Assembly (NCBI GenBank): GCA_041946685.1
Contig: JBHGAV010000001.1
Coordinates: forward strand, 62,001 to 126,000
Source of the DNA: JBHGAV01 sp041946685
Lineage (GTDB): Bacteria; Acidobacteriota; Terriglobia; Bryobacterales; Bryobacteraceae
Length of the DNA: 64,000 nt
Direction of reading: 5' to 3'
Shown here piece by piece: positions 39,399 to 47,869 of the stretch; positions within the stretch are counted from its first letter, which is position 1; every line of letters starts with the position of its first letter. Both the position numbers and the translations under genes were made by a program. Under the pieces are notes generated by a model. That model had not been told where the DNA came from. It made no database searches and saw nothing but the letters and a program-made list of their open reading frames with translations.

Positions 39399-41114
39399 AT
39401 GCAGCAGATTGCCCATGACGTCATCATTCTCGGGACAGGCCTGGCCGGACTGCGCGCCGCGGGTGAGATCTGCATCAGGACCAAAGGCGTGGCCGATGTC
39501 GCCATCGTTTCCAAAGTGCAGGTCATGCGATCGCATTCGGTGTGCGCGGAGGGAGGCACGGCCGCGGTGATGCGCTCCGAGGAAGGGGACAGCCTCGAAC
39601 TGCACGCGTGGGACACCGTGAAGGGCGCGGATTTCCTCGCCGATCAGGACACGGTGGACCGCTTCGTGCAAACCTCGCCGGACGAAATCCGGCGCCTGGA
39701 GCACTGGGGTGTGCCGTGGAGCCGCCGCGCGGACGGCCGCATCATGCAGCGGCCCTTCGGGGGACACTCGTTTCCGCGGGCCTGCATGGCGGCGGACAAG
39801 ACCGGCTTCTTCGAAATGCAGGCTCTGTACGACAATCTGCTGCGGCACGACAACTGGAAGCGCTACGACGAGTGTTTCGTCACGTCCCTGCTCATGGAAA
39901 ACGGACGGTTTGCCGGCCTCACGCTCATCGACGCGCCGACCGGTGAGTTCTATGTGCTCCGCGGAAAGGCCCTCCTGTTCGCTTCCGGAGGGTTGGGCAA
40001 CCTGTACGGTTTTACGACCTACTCTCAGACCGTCACGGGCGACGGACAGGCTGCTGCCTACCGGGCGGGACTTCCGCTGGAAGACCTGGAGTTCGTGCAA
40101 TTCCATCCGACGGGTCTGGTGCCGTCGGGCATCCTCATGACCGAGGGCTGCCGCGGGGAGGGCGGGTATCTTCGCAACAACAAGGGCGAGCGTTTCATGG
40201 AGAAGTACGCCCCGAAGATGATGGAACTGGCGCCGCGCGACATCGTCTCGCGTTCGGAAATGACGGAGATTCTGGAAGGGCGCGGCTTTCCAGGGCCGGA
40301 CGGACTCGATTACATTCAGCTCGACCTGACGCACCTGGGCGCGGAACGAATCAACAAGCGGTTGCCCCTGATCCGGGAAGTGTGCATGAAGTTCCTTGGG
40401 ATCGACCCGATCACCGACCCGATCCCCATACGGCCCGTCGCTCACTACGCCATGGGTGGGATCGAGGCCGATATCGACGGCCGGACCAGGGTGGAGAATA
40501 TCTGGGCCGCAGGCGAGGTTGCGTGCCATTCCATGCACGGCGCAAACAGGCTCGGATGCAACTCCACGGCGGAGTGCCTGGTGTGGGGAGGCATCACAGG
40601 TGGTGAGATTTCCAAGTACCTGGCGCAGGGAGCGGCTCTGAGCGCTGTTCCCCAAGCTGCGGCCGTGGAGGAAGAGAAGCGGATCTTCAGCGGACTTGTC
40701 AACCAGAGCGGCGCGGAGAGTCCGGCTCGGATTCGCCGTGAGCTGCGCACCTTGATGGACCAGCATGCTGGCGTCTTCCGTTCCGGCGAGTCCATGCGGG
40801 AGGGTCTGGGCAAGATTGCCGCGCTGAAGGAGCGCTTCGGCAAGATCGGCATCCAGGACAAGAGCCGCACATACAACACCAACCTCATCCAGGCGCTGGA
40901 GACCGAAAACATGCTCGAGCTGGCCGAAGCGGTGCTCTTCTCTGGCCTGGCCAGGGAGGAATCCCGCGGCGCCCATTCGCGCACCGACTTTTCCGCCCGC
41001 GACGACGTGAAGTTCCTCGGGCACTCGATGGCGTTCCGCACCGCGGAGGGCCCCCGGCTGGAGTACAAGCCGGTGACAATCACCAACTGGAAGCCCGTGG
41101 AGCGCAAGTACTGA
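39399..41114 (+). CDS. sdhA: Succinate dehydrogenase/fumarate reductase flavoprotein
   Basis: This is the FAD subunit that oxidises succinate to fumarate in complex II. The ATG at 39399 fits the conserved start (HDVIILGTGLAGLRAAGEIC, the FAD-binding fold) and gives 571 residues. The covalent-flavin His lies in RSHSVCAEGGTAAV near residue 46. Substrate-site motifs include QFHPTG and RRELRTLMDQHAGVFRSGES. Partner genes follow in the order C-D-B. It may also work in reverse as a fumarate reductase. Confidence 0.94.
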   Translation: MQQIAHDVIILGTGLAGLRAAGEICIRTKGVADVAIVSKVQVMRSHSVCAEGGTAAVMRSEEGDSLELHAWDTVKGADFLADQDTVDRFVQTSPDEIRRLEHWGVPWSRRADGRIMQRPFGGHSFPRACMAADKTGFFEMQALYDNLLRHDNWKRYDECFVTSLLMENGRFAGLTLIDAPTGEFYVLRGKALLFASGGLGNLYGFTTYSQTVTGDGQAAAYRAGLPLEDLEFVQFHPTGLVPSGILMTEGCRGEGGYLRNNKGERFMEKYAPKMMELAPRDIVSRSEMTEILEGRGFPGPDGLDYIQLDLTHLGAERINKRLPLIREVCMKFLGIDPITDPIPIRPVAHYAMGGIEADIDGRTRVENIWAAGEVACHSMHGANRLGCNSTAECLVWGGITGGEISKYLAQGAALSAVPQAAAVEEEKRIFSGLVNQSGAESPARIRRELRTLMDQHAGVFRSGESMREGLGKIAALKERFGKIGIQDKSRTYNTNLIQALETENMLELAEAVLFSGLAREESRGAHSRTDFSARDDVKFLGHSMAFRTAEGPRLEYKPVTITNWKPVERKY

Positions 41115-41135
41115 ATGGGGGGAAAGGAGAACTGA

Positions 41136-41573
41136 ATGACCGAGATCAGGAGATACGACAACCGCCTCGGAGTTTGGGGATGGCTCGGGGGCGGGCGCTG
41201 GGGCATCGAGAGGTACGCTTACATTCTCCACCGCGTGACAGGGATCGGCATTCTTCTCTACTTCTTGATGCACATCGTCGTCACCAGTCTGCGCGCCACC
41301 GGCCGGTACTTGTGGATCGAGGGGCAACTCTTCGACAAGCCCGTGTTCAAGTTCGGGGAGTTCCTGGTGTTCGCGGCCTTCTGCTACCACGCCTTGAACG
41401 GCGTCCGCCTGGTGCTGGTCGAACTCGGCTTCGCGGTCGGCAAGCCGATAGAGCCAGTCTACCCATACAGGACGTCGCTGAACGTGCAGCGGCCGCTGCT
41501 GATCGTGATGATAATCCTGGCGTCGATTCTGCTGGTGGCCGGGGGATTCGACTTCATGGGGTTGGGAGGCTAG
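41136..41573 (+). CDS. sdhC: Succinate dehydrogenase cytochrome b subunit
   Basis: This is the 145-residue membrane anchor of complex II with three predicted helices. Residues 25-45 (IERYAYILHRVTGIGILLYF) contain the SHRxTG-like motif, here His-Arg-Val-Thr-Gly, and a second His lies in CYHALNGVRLVLVEL; both can ligate heme b. It sits 21 bases after sdhA and 8 bases before sdhD. Confidence 0.9.
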   Translation: MTEIRRYDNRLGVWGWLGGGRWGIERYAYILHRVTGIGILLYFLMHIVVTSLRATGRYLWIEGQLFDKPVFKFGEFLVFAAFCYHALNGVRLVLVELGFAVGKPIEPVYPYRTSLNVQRPLLIVMIILASILLVAGGFDFMGLGG

Positions 41574-41581
41574 AAGGCGGC

Positions 41582-41965
41582 ATGCGGGAAACAAAATACT
41601 GGACCTGGCACATGGCGGCGGGCGTGGTGATCCTGGTCTTGCTCGGCCTGCACATGCTCATCATGCACGTGGACGATATCACGGGCCTGTTCGCTCCGTA
41701 TGGCGGAGAAGCGGTCAGCAAGGAGAACAGCCTGCATCGCGACGGGATGCTGTTCTTCACGGTCACATACATCCTCCTGTTAGGCGTGGCTCTCTATCAC
41801 GGCCTCTATGGTCTTCGAACCATCCTCTTCGAACTGGGGTTGAAACCGGCGGCACAGAAGGCCGTCACCAGCGTCCTGCTCCTTCTAGGCCTGGGGCTGT
41901 TCGGCCTGGGGGCCTGGGCGGCGGTGGCGGCGCACACCATCGCGGCGGCTGGGGGGAGGGGCTAG
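41582..41965 (+). CDS. sdhD: Succinate dehydrogenase membrane anchor
   Basis: This 127-residue protein with three hydrophobic segments lies between sdhC and sdhB. It contains a His-rich first helix (VVILVLLGLHMLIMHVDDIT) and LYHGLYGLRTILFELGLKPA, the second His site. It completes the quinone and heme site with SdhC. The ATG at 41582 follows sdhC by 8 bases. Confidence 0.88.
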   Translation: MRETKYWTWHMAAGVVILVLLGLHMLIMHVDDITGLFAPYGGEAVSKENSLHRDGMLFFTVTYILLLGVALYHGLYGLRTILFELGLKPAAQKAVTSVLLLLGLGLFGLGAWAAVAAHTIAAAGGRG

Positions 41966-41967
41966 AC

Positions 41968-42792
41968 ATGGCGGAGAGAACAATCAACTTTCACGTCACC
42001 CGGTATAGTCCGGAGCGAGACTTTAAGCCGTATGTCCAGGTCTTTCCGGTCCCCGTCCGCGAGGGCATGACGGTTCTGGAAGGCCTGCACTACATCAAAG
42101 AGAACCTGGACGCTTCGCTGGTGTGGCGCTACTCCTGCCGGATGGGGATTTGCGGTTCCTGCGGCATGTTGTTGAACGGGAAGCCGACCCTGGCCTGCAA
42201 CACCCAGATCCTGCATATCGCCGGGAAGGATCTCACCGTGGGGCCGCTCCCGAATTTCCGGATCATCCGCGACCTGGTCCCGGACCTGCGGCCGATGTTC
42301 GACAAGCACCGGGCGCTGAAGCCCTTCATCGTGCGGGCCGACCAGGGGGATATCGACGATCCGGCGGGCGAGTTCTACCAGACCCCGGAGGAGCTGGAGT
42401 CCTATCTCCAGTTCTCTTATTGCATTAAGTGCGGATGCTGCATGGCGGCCTGCCCCACGCTGGCGACGGACCCCCAGTACATGGGGCCTATGCCGCTCGC
42501 CGCGGCCCAACGCTATAATCTCGACACCCGCGACGACGGGCGCCGTTTCCGCAACGAACTGACCGGCAGCAGCGCCGGTGCGTTCCGCTGCCACTATGCG
42601 GGGGAGTGCTCCCGGGCGTGTCCCAAGGGAGTGGACCCGGCCAAGGCCATCCAGCACCTCAAGCGCCGGCTCGTGCTCGACTACTTGCGCCTGTCACGCC
42701 GGAAAGAACCCTGCCACAAGCAGCACGGGCCGGGCCAGGGTAAGCCGCTCGCCAACATCCCGCCGGCTCCGCCGAGAACCGTCGGCGTCTGA
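41968..42792 (+). CDS. sdhB: Succinate dehydrogenase iron-sulfur subunit
   Basis: This 274-residue subunit carries electrons from FAD to quinone. The 2Fe-2S motif (CRMGICGSCGMLLNGKPTLA) lies near 54-73, the 4Fe-4S motif (CIKCGCCMAACP) near 152-163 and the 3Fe-4S motif (CHYAGECSRACPKG) near 208-221. The C-terminal Pro-rich tail is short. It begins 2 bases after sdhD and converges on mrp. Confidence 0.95.
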   Translation: MAERTINFHVTRYSPERDFKPYVQVFPVPVREGMTVLEGLHYIKENLDASLVWRYSCRMGICGSCGMLLNGKPTLACNTQILHIAGKDLTVGPLPNFRIIRDLVPDLRPMFDKHRALKPFIVRADQGDIDDPAGEFYQTPEELESYLQFSYCIKCGCCMAACPTLATDPQYMGPMPLAAAQRYNLDTRDDGRRFRNELTGSSAGAFRCHYAGECSRACPKGVDPAKAIQHLKRRLVLDYLRLSRRKEPCHKQHGPGQGKPLANIPPAPPRTVGV

Positions 42793-42809
42793 GCCCGGCG
42801 CGCTGGCCG

Positions 42810-43643
42810 TCAGTCCTCTATCTCGATCGTCGGCTGTCTCGGTCCGCCGATTTCGCCGATGCGGGCGGCGACGTCCCTCGCCATTTGCACGTAGCCGGCG
42901 GCATGAGGATCGCTCCCGTCGCGCAAGGCGACCGGCCGGCCCGTGTCGCCGCCGGAGCGCACCTCCGGATCGAGCGCCAGTTCCGCCAGGAAGGGAACCG
43001 CCATCTCCCCCGCGGTTCGCTTGCCTCCTCCGTAACTGAACACGTCGATCCGCTTCTCGCAGTGCGGGCACACCAGATAACTCATGTTCTCGACCAGACC
43101 CAGGATCTCGACCTTCACCTGCCGGAACATGTGCACGGCCTTGCGCGCATCCTCAAGCGAAACGTCCGAGGGAGTCGTAACCACGATCGCGCCGGACAGC
43201 GGCACGGTCTGGATCAAGGAAAGCTGCACGTCGCCCGTTCCGGGCGGCAGGTCGATGATGAGGTAGTCCAGTTTTCCCCACTCGACCCCCCGCACGAACT
43301 GCTGCACCACGCTGTGCAGCATGGGACCGCGCCAGATCAGCGGCCGGTCGCCGGGGTTGAGGAAGCCCATCGACATCAGCCGGACGCCGTATTGTTCAAG
43401 CGGCACGATGCGTTCCTGTTCGACGGCAGGCATGTCCTGTATCCCCATCATCAGGGGCACGTTGGGCCCGTACACGTCGGCGTCCATCAGGCCCACCTTG
43501 TGGCCAAGGCCGGCCAGCGACACAGCCAGATTCACCGCCACGGTCGTCTTGCCGACGCCGCCCTTTCCGCTGCCGACCGCGATCACATGTTGCACACCTG
43601 GAATGGGCTGTTTGGGCTGCTCGCCCGTCTGATTGGGGGCCAT
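42810..43643 (-). CDS. mrp: Mrp/ApbC-type P-loop ATPase, Fe-S cluster carrier
   Basis: It is thought to deliver Fe-S clusters to apo-proteins. The start at 43643 gives 277 residues with a deviant Walker A (GSGKGGVGKTT, residues 24-34) and YLIIDLPPGTGDVQLSLIQT in the middle. The CPHC-type motif (CPHCEKRIDVF) is probably the cluster site. It lies 10 bases behind tsaD. It is not FlhG: the sequence is of the Mrp type and lies far from flhF. Confidence 0.92.
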   Translation of the reverse strand: MAPNQTGEQPKQPIPGVQHVIAVGSGKGGVGKTTVAVNLAVSLAGLGHKVGLMDADVYGPNVPLMMGIQDMPAVEQERIVPLEQYGVRLMSMGFLNPGDRPLIWRGPMLHSVVQQFVRGVEWGKLDYLIIDLPPGTGDVQLSLIQTVPLSGAIVVTTPSDVSLEDARKAVHMFRQVKVEILGLVENMSYLVCPHCEKRIDVFSYGGGKRTAGEMAVPFLAELALDPEVRSGGDTGRPVALRDGSDPHAAGYVQMARDVAARIGEIGGPRQPTIEIED

Positions 43644-43653
43644 TACTTCTATC

Positions 43654-44760
43654 CTACGCCAGAGGCAAGTTGGCTTGCGCCCGAAGCGTCCAGTCGGAGA
43701 ACTCGCCGCGCTCAAGCTTGGGGAAGGCCGCCGCGGCGACCATCGCGGCGTTATCGGTGGACAGCTCCTTCGATGGGAAGTGGACGCGGTAACCCAGGCG
43801 CAGCGCCTCAGCGGCGCGGCGCAACCCGGAGTTACATGCTACTCCTCCGGACACCACAAGACAGCGTGCCTCAACCTGCTCCGCGCTCGCGACCGCCCGC
43901 CGCAACAACTCCTCGATCACCGTGTGCTGGAATGAGGCCAGCAGATCGAGCGTTTCTTTAGGAGTCACGGCCAGCCATTCTTCCGTCGATGGATGCGGCG
44001 TGCGGCACAGCAGAGCGCGGCGCGCCTCGACCTCGGCCTTCAGGTCGCGCTGCTGGGTCCAGCGCAGAACCGCCGTCTTCAGACCGCTGAAGCTGAAGTC
44101 GAGCGGATTGCCCTTCATGCGCGCCAGCGTGAAACGAACCGCCGCCGGGTTCCCGTGAGGCGCCAACCGGTCGATTACGGGTCCCCCGGGGTAGCCGAAG
44201 CCGAGCAACTTGGCCACTTTGTCGAACGCTTCACCCGCGGCGTCGTCGCGTGTCCTGCCCAGCAGGCGGTAGTGGAATCCTTCGCGCATCTCGAACAGGT
44301 GGGTATGCCCGCCGCTCACCACCAGCGCCAGGGCGGGGTATTCGACCGGCTCGCCCCGCTCCAGGGCCTCCATCACAACCGCATGGATGTGTCCTTCGAT
44401 GTGGTTCACGGCAATGAGCGGCAGCTTGCGGGCGAAACACAGCGCCTTGGCGTACGTCATTCCCACCAACAGCGAGCCGACAAGCCCGGGGCCCGAAGTG
44501 ACCGCCACCGCCGCCAGTCCTTCATAGCCGCAGCCGGCTTGCTCCAGTGCGGTCGTCACGACCGGCACGATGGCTCGCAGGTGCTCCCGCGAGGCCAGTT
44601 CCGGGACTACTCCCCCATACTTGCCGTGCGTGGTGAGTTGCGAGGCGACCACGGACGAGAGGATCGTTTTCGCATCCGCAACCACAGCCGCCGCCGTCTC
44701 GTCGCACGAGGTCTCGATGCCGAGGATGCGCAAGCTGCTATTCTGACTCTCGCGGGTCAT
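43654..44760 (-). CDS. tsaD: tRNA threonylcarbamoyladenosine synthase TsaD
   Basis: TsaD transfers threonylcarbamoyl to A37 of ANN-decoding tRNAs. The 368-residue product opens with LRILGIETSCDETAAAVVAD, the ASKHA kinase fold. It carries the metal-binding HIEGH near 117-121, then VVSGGHTHLFEM and the C-terminal STDNAAMVAAA. The ATG at 44760 overlaps the queA start on the other strand by two bases; an alternative TTG at 44733 would avoid the overlap. mrp follows 10 bases downstream. Confidence 0.96.
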   Translation of the reverse strand: MTRESQNSSLRILGIETSCDETAAAVVADAKTILSSVVASQLTTHGKYGGVVPELASREHLRAIVPVVTTALEQAGCGYEGLAAVAVTSGPGLVGSLLVGMTYAKALCFARKLPLIAVNHIEGHIHAVVMEALERGEPVEYPALALVVSGGHTHLFEMREGFHYRLLGRTRDDAAGEAFDKVAKLLGFGYPGGPVIDRLAPHGNPAAVRFTLARMKGNPLDFSFSGLKTAVLRWTQQRDLKAEVEARRALLCRTPHPSTEEWLAVTPKETLDLLASFQHTVIEELLRRAVASAEQVEARCLVVSGGVACNSGLRRAAEALRLGYRVHFPSKELSTDNAAMVAAAAFPKLERGEFSDWTLRAQANLPLA

Positions 44761-45826
44761 GCAACTCTCCGAATTCGATTATCACTTGCCGGAGGACCGG
44801 ATCGCACAGCAACCGCTCGAGGACCGCGCCGCCTCGCGCATGCTGGTCGTCTACCGCGACCAGTCGCGATGGGAGGACCGCGAGTTCCGTGACCTGCCCG
44901 GTTTCCTCAAGCCGGGCGACTGCCTTGTGCTGAACGACTCCCGCGTTTTCCCTTCGCGGCTTTACGGGCACCGGGCGGGCGTCGGCGCCCTTCCCGTTGG
45001 CAAACGGAATCCGAAGCGGCGGGAGCACCTCAGCGGGCGCGTCGAAGTGTTCCTTCTGCGCCCCGTTTCCGACGACCACAGGACCTGGCAGGCGCTGGTT
45101 CATCCCGGCCGGAAGATGCGGGTCAGCGAGCGCATACGCTTCGCCGACGGCGTGGAAGCGGAAATACTGGCTCGCGGCTCGTACGGAGAACGCACAGTCC
45201 GATTCGATTGCCAGGGCGACGTCTACGCGCGGCTGGAGGAGGTCGGCCACGTGCCCCTGCCGCCCTATATCCGCCGCGCGGACACACCCGAAGACCGGGA
45301 GCGTTACCAGACGGTTTTCGCCAGGGAACGGGGCTCGGTGGCGGCCCCCACAGCCGGACTGCACTTCACTCCCGAACTTCTTGACCAGTGCCGGCTGGCC
45401 GGCGCCGGGGTGGCCCAACTCACCTTGCACGTTGGTCTCGGCACCTTCCAGCCCATCCACACCGAAATCGTGGAGCAGCACCGCCTCCACCCAGAGAGCT
45501 TCCAGATCACGGAAGAAGCCGCAAGGCGCATGCGCGAGGCCCGCCGCCTAGTGGCCGTGGGGACGACGGCCGTCCGCACGCTGGAAACCGCCATGCTGCG
45601 CGGGGGCCTGGTGGCCTCCCGGGGTGAGACGGATCTTTTCATCTATCCGGGCTTTCCGTTCCTTGCCACGGGCGCGATGCTGACCAACTTCCATTTACCG
45701 AAGAGCAGTCTGCTTCTGCTAGTGTGTGCCTTCGCCGGAACGGAACTGACGCTGGCGGCCTACCGCCACGCAGTCGAAGCAGGCTACCGCTTCTACTCCT
45801 ACGGAGACTGCATGTTGATACTCTGA
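44759..45826 (+). CDS. queA: Queuosine synthesis enzyme QueA
   Basis: QueA transfers and isomerises the ribosyl of S-adenosylmethionine onto preQ1 in tRNA to give epoxyqueuosine. The 355-residue product starts MQLSEFDYHLPEDRIAQQPL, the classic opening. It has LVLNDSRVFPSRLYG and VAAPTAGLHFT in the core and LPKSSLLLLVCAFAG near the end. The length is normal. The mscS-type gene begins 4 bases after its stop. Confidence 0.97.
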   Translation: MQLSEFDYHLPEDRIAQQPLEDRAASRMLVVYRDQSRWEDREFRDLPGFLKPGDCLVLNDSRVFPSRLYGHRAGVGALPVGKRNPKRREHLSGRVEVFLLRPVSDDHRTWQALVHPGRKMRVSERIRFADGVEAEILARGSYGERTVRFDCQGDVYARLEEVGHVPLPPYIRRADTPEDRERYQTVFARERGSVAAPTAGLHFTPELLDQCRLAGAGVAQLTLHVGLGTFQPIHTEIVEQHRLHPESFQITEEAARRMREARRLVAVGTTAVRTLETAMLRGGLVASRGETDLFIYPGFPFLATGAMLTNFHLPKSSLLLLVCAFAGTELTLAAYRHAVEAGYRFYSYGDCMLIL

Positions 45827-45830
45827 GGAC

Positions 45831-46736
45831 ATGCGAAGTCTGGCCGACCTCACCCTTGAGACTCTCTACAGCGCGGCCCAGCACGCCGTCCGCATCGTGC
45901 TCATCCTTGTGGTCGCTCTAATCGCCTCAAGGATTGTCCAGCGTTCCATCCCGCGCCTGAAGGCCCGGATCCTGGAACTGGCGCTGCGGCGCGGCCCGGG
46001 ACAGAACGGAGAGCTCGAAAAGCGGGCCGTTACGCTGGGGGCGATCTTCCGGAAAACAGTCGTGGTGCTCATCTGGATCACGGCGACGGTGATGATTCTT
46101 AGAGAGGCGGGCTTCGACATCGCCCCCATCCTTGCCAGCGCGGGCGTCGTGGGGCTGGCCATCGGTTTCGGCGCCCAAAACCTGGTGCGCGACATCATCT
46201 CCGGCATGTGTCTCCTGATGGAGAACCAGATCCGGGTCAACGACGTCGTGGTGATCAATGGGACAGGGGGTCTGGTGGAGGAGATCAACCTCAGAACGAC
46301 GGTGCTGCGCAGCGTGGACGGGGCGGTCCACATCTTCCCGAACGGCACCATCCAGACGCTGTCCAACCTGACCCATCAGTTTTCCTACTACGTTTTCGAC
46401 ATGGGCGTCGCCTACAAGGAGGATACCGACCACGTGGCGGCGGTGATGAAAGCCGTGGCGGACCAGATGATGGAGGAGGAGCAGTTCAAGCCCTTCATCC
46501 TGGAGCCGCTCGAAATCCTCGGCGTGGACAGGTTCGCCGAGTCGGCCGTGATCATAAAGGCTCGGATCAAGACAGTGCCCATACGGCAGTGGGCCGTCGG
46601 CCGCGAACTGAACCGGCGGTTCAAGAAGCGGTTCGAAGAATTGGGAATTGAGATCCCGTTTCCGCAGCGCACGATCCATGTTGTGCGTTCAGCCGTCGAA
46701 GAGCCCCCGCAGAATCCCGACAACCTGGGTGCCTAG
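45831..46736 (+). CDS. MscS-family mechanosensitive channel
   Basis: It is predicted to open under membrane tension and release solutes after osmotic downshock. The 301-residue product has three membrane helices; the pore helix is ILASAGVVGLAIGFGAQNLV near 102-121. The beta domain (ISGMCLLMENQIRVNDVVVI) and the cytoplasmic cage end in IEIPFPQRTIHV. The tail overlaps the convergent membrane-protein gene by 48 bases. Confidence 0.93.
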   Translation: MRSLADLTLETLYSAAQHAVRIVLILVVALIASRIVQRSIPRLKARILELALRRGPGQNGELEKRAVTLGAIFRKTVVVLIWITATVMILREAGFDIAPILASAGVVGLAIGFGAQNLVRDIISGMCLLMENQIRVNDVVVINGTGGLVEEINLRTTVLRSVDGAVHIFPNGTIQTLSNLTHQFSYYVFDMGVAYKEDTDHVAAVMKAVADQMMEEEQFKPFILEPLEILGVDRFAESAVIIKARIKTVPIRQWAVGRELNRRFKKRFEELGIEIPFPQRTIHVVRSAVEEPPQNPDNLGA

Positions 46737-47858
46737 CTGCACGCCCACCCGCGCGCTCAGCAGCGCGGCCGGCAGCAAGCCAAGCCACGCCCGAGTGGGG
46801 AGCTCCTGGAGCGCAACCAACAACAGCATCGGTGAGACCAGCCGCGGGTACGAGTAGGGATCGTGCAAGTCGAATATCGCGCTAAGGAGAACCGTCAGCA
46901 AGGCGAACATAAGCGCCGCGAAACCAGACGCCGTCGAGGGACGGGTGAGCATGTTTCGAACGGCCAGCAACGCCGCCAGCAGGATGCCCGTTATGACCAG
47001 GTAGTCCAGCGTCGTGAGTGCCCAGGCCAAGGCCTCCGGCCTGGTGTACTGTGGCGTCCGGAACAAGGGGAGGAGGGCCGTTCGCTCCGGGAGGCCGTGG
47101 GTGGCCGGAACCTCGCGCATCACGTTGCCCAGGATCGCCATCCAGATCAGCAGCGGCAGGCCGGCCGAGGAGAACAGCATGGCCCGGGCCCAAAGCCGGC
47201 GCGAAATCAGGTACAGGCAGTAGCCCCCCAGGAGCAGCGTTCCAGTTTCACGCGCCAGCGCGGCACACGCGAGCACCACCCACAGCTTCCACGGCGGGCC
47301 ATCGCGCGAGTACAGCGCGAATCCCGCAGAGAGCGCGGCCAGAGCGAGATCAATGGTCATGCGGTCAATCGAGATGAGCGCTGCCGGCACCAGCAGGAAA
47401 CAGAGACCCCAGACCGGGTGATATCCGAGAGGTGCGATGTACCGGCTGACCCAATACGCTCCCAGGAAGATGAACATCCATTGGACGGCGAACAGGGCGG
47501 TGTCTACGTAACGGTCCCGGCCCCCGGCCAGCAACCAGGCAGCCGTGGGCACCAACATCCGGCGATAGCGCATTCTCGGAGCGTCCACATACTGCGCGAG
47601 TCCCTTGCGAAGGAAAGGGTCGTGCGCCTGGTAGTGGTAGAACTGCCCATCGTAACCCCTGCTCCCTGGAAACAGATGGATTCTCTCCCAGGTAAGGAGC
47701 GGAGGCACCCTTTGCTCGCCCCCGGTGCAGAAGAGCGCGGTCCAGTTGCCGCCGTAGTTGTAGTGAACGGTCGTCGACTGCCAGGCAAACGTGAGGATAA
47801 CCGCGACCAGCCCAGTCGTCTGCGCCTGGCTGGGCAGGAGACGTTGGAGAACGCGCAT
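46689..47858 (-). CDS. Polytopic membrane protein, GT-C glycosyltransferase-like
   Basis: The 389-residue protein has about nine to ten membrane helices. A large first extracytoplasmic loop contains HLFPGSRGYDGQFYHYQAHD. The Asp-Gly-Gln (DGQ) loop followed by an RRMLVPTAAWLLA helix is reminiscent of polyprenyl-linked glycosyltransferases of the GT-C fold, but no catalytic motif is certain. The start at 47858 lies 11 bases after the OPT transporter stop, so the two may be cotranscribed. Confidence 0.75.
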   Translation of the reverse strand: MRVLQRLLPSQAQTTGLVAVILTFAWQSTTVHYNYGGNWTALFCTGGEQRVPPLLTWERIHLFPGSRGYDGQFYHYQAHDPFLRKGLAQYVDAPRMRYRRMLVPTAAWLLAGGRDRYVDTALFAVQWMFIFLGAYWVSRYIAPLGYHPVWGLCFLLVPAALISIDRMTIDLALAALSAGFALYSRDGPPWKLWVVLACAALARETGTLLLGGYCLYLISRRLWARAMLFSSAGLPLLIWMAILGNVMREVPATHGLPERTALLPLFRTPQYTRPEALAWALTTLDYLVITGILLAALLAVRNMLTRPSTASGFAALMFALLTVLLSAIFDLHDPYSYPRLVSPMLLLVALQELPTRAWLGLLPAALLSARVGVQLGTQVVGILRGLFDG

Positions 47859-47869
47859 CCCTCCGAATC

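Noticed and set aside
39333..41594. 753-residue open frame antisense to sdhA and sdhC
   Set aside because: It is the shadow of real genes on the other strand; its composition is His/Arg-rich and not protein-like.
42810..43643. Mrp considered as the missing FlhG
   Set aside because: It has the CPHC motif and the Mrp-type sequence, and it lies with tsaD rather than flhF.
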